Origin: Cacajao melanocephalus
Lineage: Eukaryota; Chordata; Mammalia; Primates; Pitheciidae
Reading direction: 5' to 3'
Assembly: GCA_963573385.1 (NCBI GenBank)
Contig: CAUYLG010013737.1
Coordinates: 1-64,000, forward strand
Length of the DNA: 64,000 nt
In this document: positions 55,885 through 64,000 of the stretch, piece after piece
Layout of the letters: every line of letters starts with the position of its first letter
Numbering within the stretch: the stretch's first letter is position 1
Notes under the pieces: model-generated
The model's input: only the letters and a program-made list of their open reading frames with translations
Database searches by the model: none
Told to the model about the DNA's origin: nothing
Translations under genes and position numbers: made by a program

Positions 55885-56405
55885 ACTTCAATGTGATCAT
55901 CTTATTCCTCTACTTAAAGCCCATTAACATGAATTAAGAGAGCCTTCATGGCCTGGATCTTATCTATTTCTTCAGCCACATCACTTGCTATGCCCTCCTG
56001 TGCTTCCTCCAGCCATTTGCTCTCTAGTCTCTGGGCCCTCAGATATATGATGTTTCTTCTGCTCTGATTTACCTCCTCTACTCCTCACGACTCACTCCCT
56101 TTGTCTAACTAAGAGTGACTCAATCTCACAGGTCTCAATAGATAGCATTTCCTCAAGGAAGTCTTCTGTGTCCCCTCAGGTGGAAAGTCTTCTGTGTCCC
56201 CTCTTCTAGCATCCTCTTCTTGCCCTATCAGCACTATTCACAGACTATTACAATTACCTATTCACCTGTGTGTAGTCTCCCCTAATTCGTACTCAGTCAG
56301 AAAAGAAGGCCATGTTTACATAGAACGCTTTGTAACTCAGCCCTGAGCATTATGACTAACATGCATTATGGGATCAAAAATAAATACTGAATAAAAGAAC
56401 AGGAG
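55885..56405 (+). mobile_element. L2 LINE (end of ORF2 and 3' end)
   Basis: The sense L2 order is clear: 'ttcctctacttaaagcccat', 'agccttcatggcctggatct', 'agccacatcacttgctatgc', 'tagcatttcctcaaggaagt', 'agcactattcacagactatt', 'ctgagcattatgactaacat'. A 19-bp word is repeated at 56159-56177 and 56185-56203 (26-bp period). Confidence 0.72.
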
Positions 56406-56455
56406 AGACAAATTACATTCTACTTTTCTTTTTCTAAATGTTAGTCATTTTCAAT

Positions 56456-56615
56456 AACATACATACTCACAGACACACATATATACACAAATATATTGAT
56501 ACACAATATGCATTCATACATATATGTATACATACATACATATGGGTATATGGTCAATACAAATATGTAAGCACTGATGAATATTTTATATATATGTGTG
56601 TATATATACCCACTG

Positions 56616-56646
<31 letters not shown>

Positions 56647-56655
56647 TACATGAAT
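56456..56655. repeat. mixed (CATA)/(TATG)/(CA) microsatellite cluster
   Basis: Runs of acatac, acacatat, tatatgtg and a final CA stretch; they yield chance frames on both strands (56438-56653). Confidence 0.9.
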
Positions 56656-56821
56656 GAGGAGAAATGCCAACTTCTTACCCTAGGTTTTACAAAAGTTTTG
56701 GCTACTTTGCATATAGCTCTAGATTTTTTGTTTCATACCCTATGTTATAACCAAATGAAACTCCGAAACAGCCTTGGATATACGTTTATAGGGGTGAAAG
56801 TTTTAATTAAAAACCACAACT

Positions 56822-57114
56822 CAGACCAGGCATGGTGGCTCATGCTTGTAATCCCAGCACTTTGGGAGGCTGAGGCGGGCGAATCACGAAGTCAGGAGAT
56901 CAAGACCATCCTGGCCAACATGGTGAAACCTGATCTCTACTAAAAATACAAAAATTAGCCAGGCGTGGCTGAGCACATCTATAGTCCCAGCTACTCAGAA
57001 GGCTGAGGCAGAAGAATTACTTGAACTCTAGAGGTGGAGGCTGCAGTGAGCCGAGATTGCACCACTGCACTCCAGCCTGGGTGACAGGGCAAGACTCCAT
57101 CTCAAAGAAAAAAC
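56822..57114 (+). mobile_element. Alu SINE (S-type)
   Basis: Sense Alu with both arms and an A-rich tail. Exact 12-bp target-site duplication aaaaccacaact at 56810-56821 and 57115-57126. The 115-codon frame at 56596-56943 ends inside it. Confidence 0.97.
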
Positions 57115-57126
57115 AAAACCACAACT

Positions 57127-58414
57127 TGCCTCCAAGAAGTACAATTTTGTTAAAATTTCACCCCATGACATATTCTAAATTAAAAATTAGTTTTCATGCA
57201 TCTGTTACAAAGAGTTAGATTCTCCTAATGTAGAAAAGAGAGGGCACAAAAAGGTCTACTAGGTAGAGAAGAACATGACCAGCAGCCTGCTCTAATTGTC
57301 TTAGTTTGGGACTCTTGATGAGGTAACTGGATAAAAAGGCACTTCTCACAAAGTGGGCAGAGTGAAGGTTTTCATCATGTTACACGCTTTCCTTGTGTAG
57401 ATCACCAGATCACCAGAGAGTCAGCTTTGGAAATTACTAATCAGTGCCAAAAGAATACTGTTCCAAAGTTAATAAAAATTGCTTTAATATATCTCCCTTC
57501 TATAAATTTATATTCATGCTGTAGGTTTGGACCTACGTTTGAAATATTCTTACAAAGGAAAGTTACTAACTCCACAAACTGTTTGTGAGAGTATTAGAAG
57601 TGCCAATTGAAACAGGAATGTAATAACGCTGTGAAATTGCATTATCTGTCAAGTTTCTAAAGCTTATTCAGGTGCTTATTTAAACCCCTGGAACCTGGAG
57701 GGAAACGAACATAGCATGACTTTTCATTCAGGTTGCCATAACATTTCAGTAGTGAAACTTCATAGTGGTCTACCAGACACCGAAAATAAGGTTTCGGTAG
57801 TAAAACAAGTGTCAACAAACCTCATGCTTCTGTGCAGAAATAGCAGCTACTAATAAGGTAACATCAGTACATTATAAATAATCCCTGGGACAGTCTCAAA
57901 AGGAGTCTACAGTATCAAACACGTGCAGCAGAAATACAGTAAAGACACCTTCGAGGCCATCCAGAAATGCCAAAACAGGGTAGTTTATAGCACAGGCAGC
58001 GTGAAATATGCCAGTCAGCTCCAGGTGCCAACATCCACACTTTGGAGGAAATCACCAGGACCTTTCATTATTTGATGGAACAAGCAGACAACGGGAAGGT
58101 TTCAGTGTCAGTGCTTTTATTAAAAGAAATTAATATTCATCAACACATCTTAACTCAGTCAACAGTTTAAAAGTTGGAATGAAGCGTGTCATTCATGCCA
58201 GGAGGTCTTTGGTCCAAGTTAAACAAACTCAGAGAGAAGGTCTGGTTATAAGAATGTGTGTTCTATAACCTAGTAGGACTATGCTTTCTACATTAGAAAT
58301 ATCCAGGTGCTAAATTAATCTTGTAATTTTGTTTTGAATAACTTAATAAGTAAATTTATTCAGATTGGAAAAATATGGCATCAATATTTAAAAGTAAAAA
58401 TGTATAACTGATTA
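57127..58414. other. unique sequence, nothing recognised
   Basis: It contains a short tandem atcaccag doublet near 57400. No gene or named repeat. Confidence 0.45.
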
Positions 58415-58535
58415 TGCTCTCAAGAGGTTTATTTGTCCCACTAGACTTTCAGTTACTTAATTGTATATACTGTGTCCAGTAAAATATATGCCTCACATAT
58501 AGTATATATTCAACCAATGTTTGCTGAATAAATAC
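58415..58535 (+). mobile_element. L2 LINE 3' end
   Basis: 'tgtcccactagactttcagt', 'actgtgtccagtaaa' and 'caaccaatgtttgctgaata' match the sense L2 3' end ('cactagactgtgagctcctt', 'caataaatgtttgttgaat'). Confidence 0.62.
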
Positions 58536-59399
58536 AGATTGGACAAACACATTTACAGCTCTTTTCATCAGAGTAGCTGATATTGCAATAGACTGTCAAA
58601 AAAAGATCAGTTAACAAAAAATAGGAAAATAAACTATCAATTTGTCAATCAATAAAGGGGTAAGGTTTTTCTGTAATAAAAATTAGCATACAGTGATAAA
58701 AGTACATAAGCAAAAATGGTAGAGTAAGAAATTAAAAATTCTGCCCCTCTATAAAATAATGAAAAAAATGAGCAAAGAATATCAAAATGAACTTTTTTGG
58801 AACTCTGAAAATTAACTAACGGCTTATGGCAACCAAAGAATATTTATTTAAAAAAAAAAAACAGTTGATTTATTCACATTCCCAGTGCTGGAAGGAGCAA
58901 AATGAACCTTATTCACAAGAAAATGTAATTATTTATTTGTTCTGACTTCTCTGATGACTCCCCAAATAAACGACTCAAAAAACATATCTTTATTAAAACA
59001 ACTGGAACTGACAAGCCTAGTTCTGAAGATCATTGCTATTCCCAAGAAGAATTTGTCAAAAATATGTGCAGGTTGCTGCTTCCTAAAAAGATCGATAACA
59101 GTGGGGGCAAATGATAGCTTAGGCAAAAACTTGGGAAGAAAGGCTGGGAAACAAGATATCCTTAAGAGCTACGAAAAGCTTTCACATTTTTCAGGGAATC
59201 TAAAAGGTCATGTACATGTTCAGCATTGTGCACATTATCAGGAAAGACCTGATAAAGTCCTAACTTCCCACCTCCAGATGACCTTGAGGCTCTATAAAAT
59301 CAGGAAGTACTGTATGGATGAGTGATGAAGTTGTGACTACCACACACTCAGAGCTCCTTGGCAACTAATGGAAGATACCTTGTTCCAAGTATTTAAAGA
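58536..59399. other. unassigned; may include L1 5'UTR
   Basis: A 123-codon frame at 58954-59325 is the longest here but has no recognisable domain. The antisense strand is also open (58929-59126). It could be decayed 5'UTR of the L1 that follows. Confidence 0.35.
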
Positions 59400-59844
59400 A
59401 ATCTCTCCTCTAACATCAGCTGACCAGTAAGCTCTATAATAGAGACTTCAGGGCCACAACAAAGGGTAAAGACTTAATAAGATAAGATTAGAAAAGCCAT
59501 CAAAGCAGCAAACAATAGCTGAAATAAGCAGAAAGAACAACAAATCCTGGGGAAGCAAGATAATTCAATATCCAGAGTTGCTACATTATAATATTGAAAA
59601 TGTCCAATTTGCAACAACAAAAATGGCAATGCATCCAAAAGACAAAAAAGTGTACCCTATATACAGTCAAATAAATAAATAAAACTGTGCCCGAGAAAGC
59701 CCAGAGATTGGATTTCCAGACAAATATTTTAAATCAGCTTGTTGAAATGTGTTCAACGAGCTCGGTGAAATGATGATTAAGAATGTTTTAAAAGTATGAG
59801 AATGATGTCTGACCAAATTGAAATAACGAATAAAGAGAAAAAAG

Positions 59845-60131
59845 TGGCTGGGTGCTGTGGCTCATGCCTGTAATCCCAGCACTATGGGAGGCCAAGGTTG
59901 GCAGATCACTTGAGGCCAAGAGTTTGGGACCAGCCTGGACAACATGGTAAAATCTTGTCTCTACTTAATGCAAAAAAAAACTGGACAGGCATGGCAGTGC
60001 AAGGCTGTAATCCTAGCTACTCCAGAGGCCATGGTAAAAGAATCCCATGAACCTAGGAGGCGGAGGTTGCAGGGAGCCAAGATCACGCCATTGCACTCCA
60101 GCCTGGGCAACAGAGTGAGACGCCTTCTCAA

Positions 60132-60150
<19 letters not shown>
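59845..60150 (+). mobile_element. Alu SINE nested in the L1
   Basis: Sense Alu from 'ggctgggtgctgtggctcat' to a long A run followed by aaaag and gaga units (to about 60190). It interrupts L1 ORF1. The target-site duplication is unclear. Confidence 0.95.
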
Positions 60151-60163
<13 letters not shown>

Positions 60164-61435
60164 AGAAAAAGAGAGAGAGAGACAGAGAGAAAATTTATGA
60201 AAGGAGACTTTAGAAATTTGGGGTTCAAAAGTAAAATAAATGAAACATTCAGTCTAAAAAGCCTCAACAGCAGACTTGAGCAGTCAAAAGAAATAATCAG
60301 CAAACTTAAAGACAGGTCAATTCCGTCTGAAAAGAATAAATAAATAAATAATAAAGAAAAATAAACAATGTCCAAAAGCTCTGTGGGATACCATCAAGCA
60401 TACCAATATATGCATAATGAGAGTCCCAAAAGAAGACAAAAAGGCAAACATTGTTAAAGAAATTATTACCCAAAACTTTCTAAATTTGTTAAAAACATTG
60501 TTTCTATCCAAATATTTGTATAAACTCCAGGTAGAATGAACTCAAAAAATCCATACCTAGACACATCACAATCAAACTGTCAAAAGAATCTTGGAAGTAG
60601 CAATAAAGAAGCAACTTAACATACACAAAAATATAATTAACAGTTGATTTCTCATTAAAAACTGTGAAGGTTCAAAGGCAGTGCTACAATATATTCAAAA
60701 TGCTAAAGGGAAACAAAACAGAACAACAACAACAAAACACCATTCACTAATTCAATTCTGTGACTGGCAACACTAGTTTTCAAAGTGAAAGAGAAATTAA
60801 GACCTTCTCAGGTAAACTAAAACTATAAAAAGAAATGTGAGAATCATTCAAGATTAAATGAAAAGGTAACAGACAGTAATTCAACTCAACAAGAATAAAT
60901 AGAAAACACTATTAAAAGTAACTACAAAAGTAATATAAAGAACAATATAATTGTATTTTTGTTTGTAACTCCTTTTCTCTGTCTGATTGGAAAGACAACT
61001 GTATGAAGCAACAATTATAAGTTAATTTAATGGGCCCATAATATACAAAGATGTAATATGTGATAACAACATAAAGGTCAGGGGTGTATTGGAGCAAAGT
61101 TATTCTATATTATTGAAATTAAGTTAGTATTTATCCAAACTAGATTGTTATAAATTAATATGTTAATTATAATCTTCAAGGAACAATAACTCAAATAGTA
61201 TGGTAAAAGAAATGACAAGGTACACTAGGAGATATCTTTTTAATACAAAGAGAAGACTGTAATGGAGGAATTGAGGGAAAAAAAAACAACACATATAGAA
61301 AACAGATATTGAGCAGCAGAAGTAAATCTTTCCTTACCAATAACTACATGAAATGTAAATGGGTTAAACTCTCCAATTAAAAGGCAGAGATTGAAAAAAA
61401 TTGATCCAAAAACATGATTCAAATATATGCTGTCT

Positions 61436-61737
61436 TAGATGGAGCTGGAGATCATTATGCTAAACAAATTAACACAGGAACAGAAAACCAAATACTGCAT
61501 GTTCTCACTTATAAGTGGTAACTAAACATTGGGTACTCATGTACATAAAGATACCAACAATAGACACTGGGAAGAGGGAAAGGATTGAAAAACTAACTAT
61601 TGGAGTCTATATTCACTACCTGGGTGAGGAGATCAATCATACTCCAAACCTCAGCATCATGTAATAGATCCACATAGAAAACCTGCACATGTACCCACTG
61701 AATCTAAAATAAAAGTTGAAGTTATATTTAAGAAAAC
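61436..61737 (+). mobile_element. 5'-truncated L1 3' end nested in the older L1
   Basis: It starts 'agatggagctggagatcatt', includes 'ctgcatgttctcacttataa' and 'cctgcacatgtacccactga', and ends in an A-rich tail. Host L1 sequence is duplicated on both sides: aaatatatgctgtct (61421-61435) and aaatatatgttatct (61738-61752), a 15-bp target-site duplication with two changes. Confidence 0.9.
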
Positions 61738-63354
61738 AAATATATGTTATCTACAAGAAACTTAATTAAGATTAAAATACACAAGTTAGTTGCAAGTAAA
61801 ACAAGTAAAAGAATGGAAATTTATATTCCATGAAAGCAGTACTCAAAAGAGAGCTCAAGTGGCATACTAGTATTGAACAAAATGTAAGACAAAAAATGTT
61901 TCTAAAGGAAGACATTACATAATAAAAGCATACATGAATCCAGAAGATGTAAAAATTATAAATATGTGGACCAAAAATCTTAGCCCTAAGATATATGAAG
62001 CAAAAATGAAAATAATTGAAAGGAGAAATTGCCAATTCAACCATAATGATTAATACTTCAATACCCTATTTTCAATAATGTATAAAGCAATTATAAATTA
62101 AAAAGAAAAAACTTGAAAACACTATGTATCAGCTAGACCTAAAAGACATCTATAGTACTCACCAAAAATACAACAGCACATACATAGTTTTCTCAAGTAC
62201 ACATAGAACATTTGATGAGACAGACTATATGTTAGGAAGAAAAAAAGTCTCAAAAAACTCAAAAAGATTTAAATCATACAAGTATGTTCCGTGACCACAA
62301 TGGAGTAAAATTAGAAATTAAAACAGAAGACAATTTGGAAAATTCACAAACGTGAAAATTAAACATGAAGAAATAAAAGGAAAATAAAAAATACTGAGGA
62401 GGGTGAAAACAAACCCATCATATCAAAATGTATAGGATAAAATAAAAATGCTCAGAGGAAAATATATAGCTGCAAATGGCTTTCTTAAAAAAAAAAAAAA
62501 TCCAAAATCAATAGCTCATCCTTCCACCTTAAGAAACATGGAAGAGAAAACTAAACCTGAAGCAAGCTTAAGGTTAAAGTTTTAAAAGATTAAACCATAA
62601 ATGAATGAAATAGAGAATAGGAAAAAAAGCATCAATATTAAATGTTTATTTTGTCAACAAAATGTCAACAAAATTGACAAACACACTGGAAAAATACAAA
62701 AATATCTAGATTGACCAAGAAGAAGACTCAAATTACTAAATTTATGAATTAAAACCTTATTACTTACATTATAGAAACAAATATGATTATAAGAAAATAC
62801 TAGGAATAATGATATACCAACAAATTATGTAACCTAGATTAATTAGAGAAATTCCTAGAAATATTTCTACAACCAAATATGACTCGAGAAGAAATAGAAA
62901 GTCTTATTATGCCTAAAATAAGTAAAGACATTGAGTTAGCATTCAAAATAATTCATTTAAAAAAGATTATACACAACAACCAAGTCAGATTTATCCCAGA
63001 AATCCAAGATTTATTCAACATACAAAAATGAAACAGTGTACCTTATTAAAAACAGAATAATCATCTCAATTGATTCAGAAAAAGTATTTGACAAAAACCT
63101 AACACTTCTTCAAAAACACCAATGCTATGAACAAAAGGGAATCTTCTCAATCTGATAATCTATGAAAAACTTACAGCTAATATCATAATAGTGAAAGACT
63201 GATAGTATCTTCTCTAATATCAAGAACAAACAAGTATATCCACTCTTGCCATGGTACAAAATAGAGGTAGTAATTAAGTAAATTTGGCAAAGAAATCATT
63301 GTGGACAGAGTGGAAAGGCAGTAAATAAAAGTAACTGTACATGCAGATGATTGA

Positions 63355-63447
63355 TACCTACGTATCTATTTAGATAGATAAATAGCTATGAATATAGGTA
63401 GATATATTTATCAACCTATACTTATCTGTTGATCAGTAGACATATCC
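63355..63447. repeat. GATA/TATC-like low-complexity block in the L1 RT region
   Basis: Between the catalytic-site remnant and 'ctaaagaatttcc', the L1 should read directly on. Instead there are about 80-90 bp of imperfect tatc, gata and tagata words. Confidence 0.7.
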
Positions 63448-64000
63448 CTAAAGAATTTCCAAAAATATATATTACAGCTAATAAGGTGAGTTCAACAAAG
63501 TTGCAAGGTACATGATCAACATAAGGAAAATTAGTAGCATTTCTATATGTGACTTATGAATAATTTTAACAGTGAAATTATGAAACTCATCCCATAGCAT
63601 GGAAAATTTTAAAAATGCTTAGAAATAAAATTAACCTAAAAAGTGAAAAAAATTGTCCATTAAAATTACAAAATATTATTGACAGAAATCAAAGATCCAG
63701 ATTAAAGAGATATTTCATATTCATAGAAGACCTAATATTGTTAACAAGGCAATTCTTCTTAAATTGATCTACAGATTCAAGGAGATTCATATCAAATTTC
63801 AACTGCTTTTATTGATAAATGAATGACTTGACCCTAAAATTCAAATGGAAATGGACACAGAATAGCCAAAACAATTCTTCAAAAAGAAAAACAAAATGAA
63901 GATCTCACACATCTTGGTTTCAACACTTACTAGTAAAAGCAATAATAATTAAAACAATATGGTGCTCACATAAACATACATCTATGAAATAGAATTGAGA

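Larger units (their letters stand above)
59400..64000 (+). mobile_element. old L1 (L1M-type), near full-length start, runs off the window
   Basis: Landmarks in order: a 5' zone from about 59400; ORF1 coiled-coil and central regions ('cccagagattggatttccag', 'agcctcaacagcagacttga', 'ataccatcaagcataccaat', 'cacatcacaatcaaactgtc') up to about 60740; the ORF1-ORF2 spacer; the ORF2 start near 61340 ('gaaatgtaaatgggttaaac', 'tctccaattaaaaggcagag'); the endonuclease region ('ccatatgttagg' equivalents near 62225); and the reverse-transcriptase region up to the end. Frameshifts and stops occur throughout. At the catalytic site (63342-63352) the words gcagatgat are kept but run into a stop. An Alu (59845-60150) and an L1 tail (61436-61737) are nested inside. 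Confidence 0.85.

Noticed and set aside
58954..59325. 123-codon frame as a possible gene
   Set aside because: No recognisable domain, the opposite strand is also open, and it lies just before an L1 5' region.

Overview
The window is nuclear DNA of an anthropoid primate, most likely human. The evidence is many Alu dimers (J and S types), primate and older mammalian L1 copies, MIR and L2 relics, endogenous-retrovirus LTRs and Tigger/hAT transposon fossils in an AT-rich, intron-less background. I found no functional protein-coding gene, no RNA gene and no CRISPR array. The open frames are short and either lie inside repeats or are unsupported in AT-rich sequence; the longest, 345 codons at 727-1764, is the C-terminal part of a dead L1 ORF2. 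The window looks like a gene desert or a piece of a very large intron.

Layout. 1-1951: 3' part of an L1. 1952-5695: mostly unique. 5696-9760: Alu, two MIRs, an LTR-like relic, a second Alu carrying a foreign 83-bp insert, then an old L1. 9761-14540: unique with a CA repeat. 14540-15720: L2 split by a MER2/Tigger element that is itself split by an Alu. 15721-20194: unique, with palindromes and microsatellites. 20195-21690: antisense L1 split by an LTR relic. 22407-23014: AluJ with a very long purine tail that carries a 60-bp foreign insert. 23270-26690: LTR relic and L2 pieces. 27228-28310: MIR split by an 848-bp LTR that contains a hairpin array. 28435-29672: two antisense Alus. 31046-31745: antisense LTR. 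31746-41455: unique with a CRE pair, MER5A-like, LTR and hAT relics. 42305-42705: GGAA tract next to a partial Alu. 42706-53732: unique AT-rich sequence with MIR and L1 fragments. 53733-57114: three Alus and L2. About 59400-64000: an old L1 nested with an Alu and a younger L1 tail, running off the end.

The most unusual content is structural. (1) An 83-bp inverted copy of a MIR segment at 6380-6462 sits inside an Alu at 7753-7835. (2) A 60-bp direct copy of 23814-23873 sits inside the purine tail of another Alu at 22794-22853. Both look like templated DNA-repair insertions. (3) The LTR at 27393-28240 carries a run of about seven small hairpins, five of them about 55 bp apart, whose two arms change together from unit to unit. 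(4) There are two long uninterrupted GGAA microsatellites of 17 and 14 units.

All family names come from memory of repeat consensus features. No alignment or database search was run, so subfamily names and exact edges are approximate.
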